Assembly: GCF_015752315.1 (NCBI RefSeq)
Contig: NZ_JADOVJ010000001.1
Coordinates: forward strand, 868,001-932,000
Reading direction: 5' to 3'
Source of the DNA: Nocardioides luteus
GTDB taxonomy: Bacteria > Actinomycetota > Actinomycetes > Propionibacteriales > Nocardioidaceae
DNA length: 64,000 nucleotides
Position numbers and translations under genes: made by a program. The notes beneath the pieces were generated by a model that worked only from the letters and a program-made list of their open reading frames with translations, did no database searches and was not told the DNA's origin. How positions within the stretch are numbered: the first letter of the stretch is position 1; every line of letters starts with the position of its first letter. This document shows positions 18,924 to 26,957 of the stretch, piece after piece.

Positions 18924-19472
18924 CTACGTCGTGCGTGGGGACTCTCCCGCATCGCCCGAGGGCTGGTCGATCTGATCACGCTGACGGTCGCGCTCGTCGA
19001 GCTCCTCCAGGAGCAGCCGGAGCTCGGAGCGGAGGTAGTCGCGGGTGGCGACCTCGCCGAGCGCCATCCGCAGCGACGCGGTCTCCCGGGCGAGGAACTC
19101 CATGTCGGCCTTGGACTGGGAGGCGATGCGGCGGTCCTGCTCGGCGATCGCCCGGTCGCGGTCCTCCTGACGGTTCTGCGCGAGCAGGATCAGGGGCGCG
19201 GCGTAGGAGGCCTGCAGGCTCAGCGCCAGCGTCAGGAAGATGAAGGGGAACTCGTCGAAGCGCCACTCGCGGGGAGCGAGGATGTTCCAGGCGACCCAGA
19301 TCACCACGACCATCGTCATCCAGGCGATGAACCGGGCCGTTCCCATGTAGCGGGCGAAGGCCTCGGCGAAGGAGCCGAAGGCGTCGGCGCGGAAGGTGGG
19401 CCGCCGGACCAGGGGCCGGCGCAGCTCGCGGGGCGTGTCGAGGCGGCCGCGAGCGGCGCGTGCGTCAGCCAC
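18924..19472 (-). CDS. DUF1003 membrane protein
   Basis: 182 aa. Two adjacent membrane helices (FIAWMTMVVVIWVAWNI and FPFIFLTLALSLQASYAAPLIL) are typical of DUF1003, followed by the family stretch LLAQNRQEDRDRAIAEQD and a long C-terminal coiled-coil. Its start overlaps the end of the MgtE-like gene by 8 nt, so the two are co-translated. The function is unknown; the coupling to a soluble Mg-sensor-like protein suggests a shared membrane complex. Confidence 0.85.
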   Translation of the reverse strand: MADARAARGRLDTPRELRRPLVRRPTFRADAFGSFAEAFARYMGTARFIAWMTMVVVIWVAWNILAPREWRFDEFPFIFLTLALSLQASYAAPLILLAQNRQEDRDRAIAEQDRRIASQSKADMEFLARETASLRMALGEVATRDYLRSELRLLLEELDERDRQRDQIDQPSGDAGESPRTT

Positions 19473-20793
19473 GGCGCACCATCTCGGGCGTGATCACCTT
19501 GTTCGGACGGGTGTCGGGACGGGTGTCCGGACGAGGCTCGGTGGCCGACTCGTGACGGGCGAGCTTCTCGCGCCAGTTCTCCGGGAGCAGGTGGTCGAGC
19601 AGGTCGTCGACGGTCACCGCGCCGGCCAGATGACCGTTCTCGTCGACGACCGGGGCCGCCACCAGGTTGTACGTCGCCAGGTGGGCCGCGACCTGCTCGG
19701 TGCTGTCCTCGGGGCGCAGCGGCTCCAGGGACTCGTCGAGAGCGCCCGCGACCAGCGTCGAGGGTGGCTCGCGCAGCAGCCGCTGGATGTGGGCGATGCC
19801 GAGGAACTTGCCGGTCGGCGTCTCCAGCGGAGGACGGCACACGTAGACCAGGGCTGCCTGCGCCGGGGTGAGGTCGGGGTTGCGTACGAGAGCGAGGGCG
19901 TCGGCGATGGTCGCGTCGGGGCCGACGATGACCGGCTCCGGGGTCATCATCGAGCCGGCGGTGTCCTCCTCGTAGGACATCAGCCGGAGGACGTCCTTGG
20001 CATCCTCCGGCTGCATCAGCTCGAGCAGCAGGGTCGCGGTCTCCTCGGGCAGTTCGGCGATGAGGTCGGCGGCGTCGTCGGGCGACATCTCCTCGAGGAC
20101 GTCGGCGGCACGCTCGGAGTCCAGGGCCCGCACGATCGCGACCTGGTCGTCCTCGGGAAGCTCCTCGAGGACCTCGGCGAGGCGCTCGTCGTCGAGGGCG
20201 GCGATGACCTGGCGCTGACGCTCCGGCGGGAGCTCGTGGATCATCGTCGCCGCGTCGGCCGGGCGCATCTCGTGGATCGCCTGGACCAGGTGGGTCGCGG
20301 CCTGGGTGGGGGAGCGTCGGGCGAGGCCCTCCACGTGGTCCCACTCGACCACGTGGGTCTGCCCGCGGCGGCGCAGTCCCTTGGACGGCTCCTGCACGGC
20401 GACCCGGGAGAGCAGCCAGTCGCGGTTGCGGGCCTGCTCCATGCCGACGTCGTAGACCGTCCCGGACACGCCCGTGGGGCGGATCGTGACCTGACGGTCG
20501 AACATCTGGCCGATGACCAGCGTCTCGGTGGAACGCTGCTGGAAGCGGCGCATGTTGAGCAGGCCCGTGGTGTAGATCTGACCGGCGTCGATGCTGGTCA
20601 CCCGGGTCATCGGCACGAAGATGCGCCGGCGTCCGAAGACCTCGACGACCAGGCCCAGGACACGCGGCTGCCGGGCGTCGGATCTGACCGTGACCACGAG
20701 ATCTCGCACCTTGCCGACCTGCTCACCGAGCGGGTCGAAGATCGGCAGACCGACCAGGCGTGCCGCGTACACGCGGTTGGGCGAGGTACTCAC
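19465..20793 (-). CDS. Soluble MgtE N-domain/CBS protein with PRC-barrel-like N-terminus
   Basis: 442 aa. About 10-75 resembles a PRC-barrel (VGKVRDLVVTVRSD, IFVPMTRVTSIDAGQIYT). About 160-270 is the MgtE intracellular helical domain (MRPADAATMIHELPPERQ, EMSPDDAADLIAELPEE). Then comes a CBS pair. The chain ends at VITPEMVRRG with no membrane helices, so the channel half of MgtE is missing. The GTG start is 8 nt after CATAAC. It contains a short DTRPDTRP repeat near the end. I infer a Mg- or nucleotide-sensing partner of the overlapping DUF1003 protein. Confidence 0.85.
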   Translation of the reverse strand: MSTSPNRVYAARLVGLPIFDPLGEQVGKVRDLVVTVRSDARQPRVLGLVVEVFGRRRIFVPMTRVTSIDAGQIYTTGLLNMRRFQQRSTETLVIGQMFDRQVTIRPTGVSGTVYDVGMEQARNRDWLLSRVAVQEPSKGLRRRGQTHVVEWDHVEGLARRSPTQAATHLVQAIHEMRPADAATMIHELPPERQRQVIAALDDERLAEVLEELPEDDQVAIVRALDSERAADVLEEMSPDDAADLIAELPEETATLLLELMQPEDAKDVLRLMSYEEDTAGSMMTPEPVIVGPDATIADALALVRNPDLTPAQAALVYVCRPPLETPTGKFLGIAHIQRLLREPPSTLVAGALDESLEPLRPEDSTEQVAAHLATYNLVAAPVVDENGHLAGAVTVDDLLDHLLPENWREKLARHESATEPRPDTRPDTRPNKVITPEMVRRG

Positions 20794-20983
20794 GGCCCCA
20801 CGTTATGACATCCGCCCCAGCCGGTCGCCTCGACGCTCACGCCCTGGCCCCGAACGTGAATTCGATGATCTATCCGAACCCGCGCCGGAGCGGGGTCGTC
20901 GATCTGGCTGAGGCCTGTGTTACAAAAGTTTCCGATGTGACCAGTGTGATCGGTCGCCACCGCAGGGAGAAGGGCCCGGACGG

Positions 20984-22381
20984 ATGCGTACACAACTTCA
21001 GGCAACGTCTCGCGGGGGCCGAGCCGCCCGCGCCCTGCTCTCCGCGGGTCTCGTCGCCGCCCTCTTCGGCGGCGCGCTCGTCGCCGTGCGCGACTCGACC
21101 ACGTCGGCCCCGGCAGGCCTCGAGCCCGTCGCCTACTCGCCGCCGCGCTACCGGATGGTGCAGGCCAACATCAAGGCCAGCATGGGCACGGCGAGGTTCA
21201 AGCGGGACGTACGCGAGGTCGTCGGCACCGATCCCGACTTCATCACCTACAACGAGGTGAACGGCCGCCGGAGCGCGGATCTCGAGCCGGGGCGCTACCG
21301 GGTGTGGCGCAAGGGCGGCGACCCCTACAGGTCGGCGACGGCGGTCGCCTGGGACAACGACAAGTGGGCCGCGGCCTCGAAGGGCATCCACCAGATCAGC
21401 AACAAGCGCGGCAAGGCTGCCGACCAGCGGCTGCACTGGGGGATCAGGTACGCCAACTGGGTCACCCTCGAGAACCGCGCGACCGGCCGCAACGTGTCGG
21501 TGGTCGCCGTGCACTTCGCGCCGAAGTCCAAGCACTACGGCGACCTGGTCCGTCCTTCTGCCCGTGCGCTGAACGTGCTCGTCAAGGCCCTCGCCCGACG
21601 GGGTCCGGTGGTGGTCGGCGGCGATCTGAACGTGCAGTACGACGGCTCGCGCTACCCGCGCGACATCTTCGCCGAGCAGCACCTGGTCCCGACCTTCGAT
21701 GTCACCCAGCAGACGCCGGTCACGCACGGCCGGGACTCGACCATCGACTACGTGCTGGCCCGCGGGATCGCGCGGTTCGCCACCGGCAACCAGCGCGCCT
21801 TCGGTCTCGAGTCGGACCACAACGCGCTCCGGGTCGACTTCTCTCCGCTGCCGGTCACCTCGACCGAGGGCTCCTCCCGGGTCGGGTTCGGGCCGGGTGT
21901 CGTGGTCACCGACCCGGGACTGAGCGTCGCCGAGGAGCAGAGCGTGCTGCGTACGGTGCTGAAGTCGGTCAACAGCGCCAAGCGGGGGCAGGTCGTCCAC
22001 CTGGCCACCCGGTCCCTGACCAACGACAGGGTGGTCCGGGCGCTGAAGCGGGCCAAGTCCCGCGGGGTGCGGGTCCAGGTCGTCACCGCGGAGCGGACCA
22101 CGACCGACGAGATGCGCTCGCTGCAGCGCGTCCTCGGCAAGGACGTGGACAAGGCCAGCTGGGCCGTCCCGCGTGCGCGCGGCTACGACCGCGCCGATCT
22201 CCGTGCGACCGTGCTGCTGATCAGCAGGACGGGTGCGACCCCGGCGTTCGCCTTCAGCTCGAGCACCCAGATGTCCGCCCTGGCCGGGACCGGGAAGCGG
22301 TCGGGCTACGTGAGCGTCAGCAAGGCGTCGTACGACAAGCTCTTCAGACCGTTCTTCTCGGCAGTCGGACGGCGGGTCTGA
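20984..22381 (+). CDS. Secreted EEP-fold protein fused to a degenerate PLD-like domain
   Basis: 465 aa. A signal peptide (ARALLSAGLVAALFGGALVA) leads into an endonuclease/exonuclease/phosphatase domain with YRMVQANIKASMG, TYNEVNG (metal Glu), VVGGDLNVQYDG and ESDHNALRVDF. From about 310 the sequence VVHLATRSLTNDRVVRALKRAKSRGVRVQVV, in pieces ATRSLTNDRV and AKSRGVRVQVV, resembles phospholipase D-like domains, but the HxK is replaced (DLRATVLLIS). It probably acts outside the cell on nucleic acid or phosphoester substrates. The substrate is unknown. Confidence 0.75.
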   Translation: MRTQLQATSRGGRAARALLSAGLVAALFGGALVAVRDSTTSAPAGLEPVAYSPPRYRMVQANIKASMGTARFKRDVREVVGTDPDFITYNEVNGRRSADLEPGRYRVWRKGGDPYRSATAVAWDNDKWAAASKGIHQISNKRGKAADQRLHWGIRYANWVTLENRATGRNVSVVAVHFAPKSKHYGDLVRPSARALNVLVKALARRGPVVVGGDLNVQYDGSRYPRDIFAEQHLVPTFDVTQQTPVTHGRDSTIDYVLARGIARFATGNQRAFGLESDHNALRVDFSPLPVTSTEGSSRVGFGPGVVVTDPGLSVAEEQSVLRTVLKSVNSAKRGQVVHLATRSLTNDRVVRALKRAKSRGVRVQVVTAERTTTDEMRSLQRVLGKDVDKASWAVPRARGYDRADLRATVLLISRTGATPAFAFSSSTQMSALAGTGKRSGYVSVSKASYDKLFRPFFSAVGRRV

Positions 22382-22424
22382 GCGTCGTAGGATCGCGGTG
22401 TGGCGGGTGTCACCTGTCACTGAT

Positions 22425-22442
22425 GGTTACCGGTTGGTAACC
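22425..22442. promoter_or_regulatory. TTACC-N4-GGTAA palindrome at the acyl-CoA dehydrogenase promoter
   Basis: GGTTACC-GGTT-GGTAACC, a perfect 7-bp dyad overlapping the -10-like TAACCT (22438-22443), about 75 nt before the gene. The same core recurs at 27900-27913 before the MaoC gene, so one regulator probably controls both. Confidence 0.55.
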
Positions 22443-22516
22443 TGCCGCAGTGACGTCAGCGTGGTCTCGACGGGTCGAAACGTTGTGGCCCCGACCACCC
22501 AGATTAGGAGTAGAGC

Positions 22517-23710
22517 ATGGGTCGCCTTGCCGAGACCGAGGGTCTCACCGACATTCAGGAAGAGATCCTGAAGACCGTCCGTCAGTTCGTGGACGAGAAG
22601 GTCATCCCGGTGGCCCAGGAGCTGGAGCACGCCGATGAGTATCCGACCGAGATCGTGGAGGGGCTCAAGGAGCTGGGCATCTTCGGTCTGATGATCCCGG
22701 AGGAGTACGGCGGCCTGGGTGAGTCGCTGCTGACGTACGCGCTGTGCGTCGAGGAGATCGCGCGCGGCTGGATGTCGGTCTCGGGTGTCATCAACACCCA
22801 CTTCATCGTGGCCTACATGCTGATGCAGCACGGCACCGAGGAGCAGAAGCAGAAGTACCTGCCGAAGATGGCCACCGGTGAGGTGCGCGGCGCGTTCTCG
22901 ATGTCCGAGCCGGGTCTCGGCTCCGACGTGTCCGCGGTGTCCACCAAAGCGACCAAGCAGGCCGACGGGTCCTACGAGATCACCGGCCAGAAGATGTGGC
23001 TGACCAACGGTGGCTCCTCCACCCTGGTCGCGGTGCTGACCAAGACCGACGAGGGCGCCGAGAGCGTCTACAAGAACATGACCACCTTCCTGGTGGAGAA
23101 GACCCCGGGCTTCGGCGAGACCGCCCAGGGCGTCACGGTGCCCGGCAAGATCGACAAGATGGGCTACAAGGGCATCGACACGACCGAGATGATCTTCGAG
23201 GGTCACAAGATCTCGGCCGACCAGATCCTCGGTGGCGTGCCCGGCAAGGGCTTCTTCCAGATGATGGACGGCGTCGAGGTCGGCCGCGTCAACGTCGCCG
23301 CCCGCGCCTGCGGCCTGGCGATCCGTGGCTTCGAGCTCGGCATCGCCTACTCCCAGCAGCGCCAGACCTTCGGCAAGAAGATCGCCGAGCACCAGGCCAT
23401 CCTGTTCCGCCTCGCGGAGATGGGCACCAAGGTCGAGGTCTCCCACAACATGATGGTCCGCGCCGCCCGGCTCAAGGACACCGGCAAGCGGATGGACGTC
23501 GAGGCCGGCATGGCCAAGATGGTCGCCTCCGAGTACGCCAACGAGGTCGTCGAGGACTCCTTCCGCATCCACGGTGGCTACGGCTACTCCAAGGAGTACG
23601 AGATCGAGCGGCTCATGCGCGAGGTCAAGTTCATGCTCATCGGTGAGGGCACCAGCGACATCCAGAAGATGATCATCGGCCGCAGCCTCCTGAAGGACTA
23701 CAAGTCCTGA
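22517..23710 (+). CDS. Acyl-CoA dehydrogenase
   Basis: 397 aa, full length, FAD-dependent alpha,beta-dehydrogenation of acyl-CoA. It shows the usual order: helical N-terminus, the FAD-site stretch GAFSMSEPGLGSDVSAV, MWLTNGGSS, and C-terminal RIHGGYGYSKEYEIERLMREVKFMLIGEGTSDIQ (in pieces HGGYGYSKEYEIERLMR and IGEGTSDIQ). The Glu of EGTSDI is a typical catalytic base. RBS TAGGAG precedes ATG. Acyl chain specificity is not predictable. Its promoter shares a palindromic operator with the MaoC-SDR operon. Confidence 0.93.
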   Translation: MGRLAETEGLTDIQEEILKTVRQFVDEKVIPVAQELEHADEYPTEIVEGLKELGIFGLMIPEEYGGLGESLLTYALCVEEIARGWMSVSGVINTHFIVAYMLMQHGTEEQKQKYLPKMATGEVRGAFSMSEPGLGSDVSAVSTKATKQADGSYEITGQKMWLTNGGSSTLVAVLTKTDEGAESVYKNMTTFLVEKTPGFGETAQGVTVPGKIDKMGYKGIDTTEMIFEGHKISADQILGGVPGKGFFQMMDGVEVGRVNVAARACGLAIRGFELGIAYSQQRQTFGKKIAEHQAILFRLAEMGTKVEVSHNMMVRAARLKDTGKRMDVEAGMAKMVASEYANEVVEDSFRIHGGYGYSKEYEIERLMREVKFMLIGEGTSDIQKMIIGRSLLKDYKS

Positions 23711-23730
23711 CCCCTCCGCCGACCCTCCCG

Positions 23731-23780
23731 GCGAATCTGTAGAAGTGGGCGACGAAACTGTGGTTTCGTCGCCCACTTCT
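23731..23780. terminator. Intergenic hairpin repeat, copy 1
   Basis: AGAAGTGGGCGACGAAAC (23741-23758) and its perfect complement (23763-23780) with loop TGTG. The flanking sequence GCGAATCTGTAG before it is shared with copy 2 at 25407-25450. It lies between convergent acyl-CoA dehydrogenase and merR-like genes and is a good bidirectional terminator. Confidence 0.75.
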
Positions 23781-23799
23781 GCTGTCTCGGGGCGCGCGG

Positions 23800-24177
23800 T
23801 CAGCCGGCGGTTCCGGCCTCGAGGGTCGCCTTGTGACGGCGGTTCGTGGCGATCAGCTCGTCGAGCATGTCGCGGGTCCGGAGCAGGTCCTCGATGTGCG
23901 CGCTGAGCCGGTCGCGCTCGCCGACCATCATCTCGAAGGCCGACTCCGAGGTGTCGGCGCTCGGCCGGTCGACGCAGGGGAGGACCTCGCCGATCGTACG
24001 GCTCGAGAGCCCGCCCGCGTAGAGCCGCTGGAGGAGGATCACCCGGTCGACGGCCGCCTCGGGGTAGTGCCGCTGGCCGCTGCTGCTGCGCTCGGACTCG
24101 AGCAGCCCCTGCTCCTCGTAGTAGCGCAGCGAGCGGACGCTCACGCCTGCCCGCCTCGCGAGCTCGCCGATCCGCAT
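23800..24177 (-). CDS. MerR-family transcriptional regulator
   Basis: 125 aa from ATG 24177 with RBS AGGAGGAG; the frame stays open further upstream but only antisense to the next gene. The N-terminal winged helix MRIGELARRAGVSVRSLRYYEEQGLL is textbook MerR (RIGELARRAGVS, RYYEEQGLL), followed by a dimerisation helix. No cysteine metal site is present, which favours an organic or redox ligand. It is divergent from an old-yellow-enzyme gene and probably controls it. Confidence 0.9.
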   Translation of the reverse strand: MRIGELARRAGVSVRSLRYYEEQGLLESERSSSGQRHYPEAAVDRVILLQRLYAGGLSSRTIGEVLPCVDRPSADTSESAFEMMVGERDRLSAHIEDLLRTRDMLDELIATNRRHKATLEAGTAG

Positions 24178-24211
24178 CGAACTCCTCCTGTGGTGATCTC
24201 CGGCACAAGAC

Positions 24212-24243
24212 TTGCCTCTGACGTCAGTGTCAGGTTCTAGCGT
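24212..24243 (+). promoter_or_regulatory. MerR-type promoter with elongated spacer
   Basis: -35-like TTGCCT (24212-24217) and -10-like TAGCGT (24238-24243) are separated by 20 bp, the over-long spacing used by MerR activators. The spacer holds the dyad CTGAC-gtcagt-GTCAG (24218-24233). Confidence 0.6.
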
Positions 24244-24280
24244 ACGTGGCGAACCACTGCCACTCCCAAGGAGCTCACCT

Positions 24281-25375
24281 GTGACCAGCCTCTTCGACCG
24301 CCACCACCTGGGCCCGCTGACGCTGCCGAACCGGATCGTGATGGCGCCGATGACCCGCGCCCGAGGCACCGCCGACGGCCTCGCGACGCCGTCGATGGCG
24401 ACGTACTTCGCGCAGCGGGCGACCGCCGGCCTGCTCATCTCCGACGGCATCGCCCCCAACCGCGTCGGCACCTCCAACCCCAACACCGCGGGACTGCGTA
24501 CCGAGGTCGAGGCCGCCTCCTGGCGGCAGGTCACCGACGCGGTCCACATCAACGGCGGCCGGATCTTCGCCCAGCTCATGCACGGCGGCCGGATCTCGCA
24601 CGAGTCGATCTCCGGCCTCCAGCCGGTGGGCCCGTCCGCTGTCGCCGCGGCGGCCGACGTCTTCACCCCGACCGGGCCCCAGCCCGCGCCGGTGCCGCGT
24701 GCCCTGGAGACCGCAGAGGTCGCGGAGCAGGCCGGGTCGTACGCCGAAGCCGCCCGCCGTGCGGTGGGCGCCGGGTTCGACGGGGTCGAGCTGCACGGGG
24801 CCAACGGCTACCTGATCAGCCAGTTCCTCTCGACCAACGCCAACCTGCGCACCGACCGCTACGGCGGCTCGGTGGCCAACCGGATCCGGTTCGCCGTCGA
24901 GGCGGTCGAGGCGACGGTCGACGCCGTCGGCGGCGACCGCACCGGCATCCGGCTCTCGCCCGGCGCCGGGCTCTGGGACGTCGCCGAACCCGACCATGCC
25001 GAGCTGTATGCGGCTCTGCTCACCGAGCTCAACCGGCTCGGGCTGGCGTACGTCCACATCGAGGCCACCACCGACGAGGCGACCCTGCTCGACCTGCGCA
25101 AGCGGTGGGACGGGACCATGATCGTCAACCCGAGCTCCTGGCTGACCCGCGGTGAGGCGGCGTTCGGGGACAGGCCGACGGATCTGGCCTCCGCGGACCG
25201 CTGGCTGGGACTGGGCGCCGACCTGGTGAGCTTCGGCCGGGCGTACCTCGCCAACCCGGACCTCGTCGAGCGCCTTCGTCGCCGGCTTCCCCTCGCCGAG
25301 TCCGACCCGGCGACCTACTACACCGGTGGTGACGCCGGCTTCCTGGACCTTCCCGCCCATCACCAGGTCGCCTGA
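24281..25375 (+). CDS. Old-yellow-enzyme family alkene reductase (NemA-like)
   Basis: 364 aa from GTG 24281 with RBS AAGGAG. FMN-dependent TIM barrel: N-terminal LFDRHHLGPLTLPNRIVMAPMTRAR, in pieces LGPLTLPNRIVMAPMTR, GGRIFAQLMHGGRISH, the GVELHGANGYLISQFLS segment (HGAN, catalytic pair region) and TDRYGGSVANRIRF. It reduces activated C=C bonds of enones, maleimides or nitro compounds with NADPH. The adjacent divergent MerR regulator and promoter geometry suggest induction by electrophiles. Confidence 0.92.
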   Translation: MTSLFDRHHLGPLTLPNRIVMAPMTRARGTADGLATPSMATYFAQRATAGLLISDGIAPNRVGTSNPNTAGLRTEVEAASWRQVTDAVHINGGRIFAQLMHGGRISHESISGLQPVGPSAVAAAADVFTPTGPQPAPVPRALETAEVAEQAGSYAEAARRAVGAGFDGVELHGANGYLISQFLSTNANLRTDRYGGSVANRIRFAVEAVEATVDAVGGDRTGIRLSPGAGLWDVAEPDHAELYAALLTELNRLGLAYVHIEATTDEATLLDLRKRWDGTMIVNPSSWLTRGEAAFGDRPTDLASADRWLGLGADLVSFGRAYLANPDLVERLRRRLPLAESDPATYYTGGDAGFLDLPAHHQVA

Positions 25376-25406
25376 CGCCTCGATCGAGTCCGCACGAACG
25401 GATGCC

Positions 25407-25450
25407 GAATCCGTAGTCGTGGGCGACGAAAGTAGATCTTCGTCGCCCAC
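25407..25450. repeat. Intergenic hairpin repeat, copy 2
   Basis: GTGGGCGACGAA (25419-25430) and TTCGTCGCCCAC (25439-25450), loop AGTAGATC, preceded by CGAATCCGTAG. Shares about 26 bp of near-identical sequence and orientation with copy 1 at 23731-23780. The two copies bracket the merR-like/OYE pair. Confidence 0.65.
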
Positions 25451-25552
25451 AACCACGGTCTCGTCCGGAAAAACTGAAGATTCGTCGGGGTCGTTGTCGT
25501 AGGTTGGTCTTTACCCGAGCAACGACTCGGCAATGCCGATGGAGGGGAAGCG

Positions 25553-25723
25553 ATGACCAACGACGATCTCAAGGCCAAGATGCGCGAGGCGCTGGAGAAG
25601 AAGAACAACCAGGACCACGCACACGCCGAGAGCGCCGGGGCCAAGGAGAAGGCGCACGGGTCCGAGGTCGTCGGCGGTGCGCCGAAGATGCACCGCCGAA
25701 AGGCGGGTGGCGGCGGCTCCTGA
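25553..25723 (+). CDS. DUF5302-like small protein
   Basis: 56 aa, from ATG 25553 with a strong RBS GGAGGGG. The N-terminal MTNDDLKAKMREALEKKNN and C-terminal KMHRRKAGGGGS match the small charged DUF5302 family of actinobacteria (acidic helix, His-rich middle, R/K-rich end). Function unknown. It stands alone between the hairpin repeat and the sulfotransferase gene, 56 nt upstream of the latter. Confidence 0.75.
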   Translation: MTNDDLKAKMREALEKKNNQDHAHAESAGAKEKAHGSEVVGGAPKMHRRKAGGGGS

Positions 25724-25779
25724 CGCTACGATGCCCCCTCGGGGGTGTCAGGTCGGGCTGGTCGAGAGGTAACGAGAAG

Positions 25780-26931
25780 TTGGCGCGCCGGGTAGTGCTC
25801 CATGTCGGGGCGATGAAGTCTGGGACGACGTATCTGCAGGGTGCCCTGTACAAGAACAAGGCACTTCTCGAGGAGCGCGGTTTTCTGGTCCCCGGAGCGC
25901 GCTGGCGCCACCAGATCGAGGCCGTTCTCGACGTCAAGGGCCGCCGGACGCATCCGCAGGGCGACCCGGTCACCGGTGCCTGGGACCGGCTGGTCGCCGA
26001 GGTCGACGAGTGGGACGGCACGGCGCTGATCTCCGTCGAGCTCCTCGCGCCGGTCGGCCCGGAGACGGTCGAGCGGGTGGCGACGAGCTTCAAGGGCGTG
26101 ACGCCTGAGGTCGTCCTCTCCTTGCGCGACATCAACCGGCAGATCCCGTCGATGTGGCAGGAGCTCATCCAGAACGGCATGGACTGGACCTGGGCGGAGT
26201 TCCTCACCGCGGTCAACAAGAGCCGGCCCGGCTCTCCCGAGCGCCGCCACTCCAAGCCCGGCAAGCGGTTCTGGTCCGAGCAGGACATGGTCGCCATCGC
26301 CCGGCGCTGGGGCCAGGCCGGCCCGCTCCACCTGGTCACCGTGCCGCCTCCGGGCAGCCCGGCGACCCTGCTGCTGGAGCGTTTCGGGGCGGCGATGGGC
26401 TTCGATCCCGAGGGGATGACGACCCCGCCGCCGAAGAACACCTCCCTCGGCGCCGCGACCGTCGAGGTGCTGCGGGGACTCAATGCCGAGCTGGACCGGC
26501 GAGGGCTGGCCTACCCGGCGGCGATGGGGCTGCGCAAGCACGTCCTCGGCAAGCGCCTGATGCCGGCGCTCACGGTCGACGACCCGCGCATCGGGCTTCC
26601 GGCCCCGCGATGGACGCAGGCGTTCACCCGCGACCAGGACGCGGAGCTGCGCGGCCTGGACGCCACCATCCACGGGGATCTCGACGACCTGGCCCCCGTG
26701 GACGTACGCGGCATCGACCCGCGCAAGGTCACCGACACGCAGGTCCGAGACGCCGCCGTGGCTTCGTACGCGGCACTGCGTGCGGATCTCGACAAGAAGC
26801 TCGCCGACCCGACCATTCCTGGTGAGGCCATCGACCCGGGGGAGGGCCGCAAGGCTCCGGCGCGCGCCGTCTCCGCCCTGGCCGACCTCGTCGAGTGGTC
26901 CGTCCGGCGAGAGGAGCTGGTCCGCACGTAG
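25780..26931 (+). CDS. Sulfotransferase-family protein
   Basis: 383 aa from TTG 25780, preceded by AGAGGT; the upstream in-frame sequence is not protein-like. The N-terminal VVLHVGAMKSGTTYLQGALYKN contains the PAPS 5'-phosphosulfate loop KSGTTYL. A second conserved stretch is VVLSLRDINRQIPSMWQELIQNG, with the R/S residues expected near the 3'-phosphate site. It would move sulfate from PAPS to a carbohydrate or lipid. The next gene is a glycosyltransferase, suggesting a sulfated surface glycan. Confidence 0.78.
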   Translation: MARRVVLHVGAMKSGTTYLQGALYKNKALLEERGFLVPGARWRHQIEAVLDVKGRRTHPQGDPVTGAWDRLVAEVDEWDGTALISVELLAPVGPETVERVATSFKGVTPEVVLSLRDINRQIPSMWQELIQNGMDWTWAEFLTAVNKSRPGSPERRHSKPGKRFWSEQDMVAIARRWGQAGPLHLVTVPPPGSPATLLLERFGAAMGFDPEGMTTPPPKNTSLGAATVEVLRGLNAELDRRGLAYPAAMGLRKHVLGKRLMPALTVDDPRIGLPAPRWTQAFTRDQDAELRGLDATIHGDLDDLAPVDVRGIDPRKVTDTQVRDAAVASYAALRADLDKKLADPTIPGEAIDPGEGRKAPARAVSALADLVEWSVRREELVRT

Positions 26932-26957
26932 GACCTCAACACAATCGGGGGAATTCT

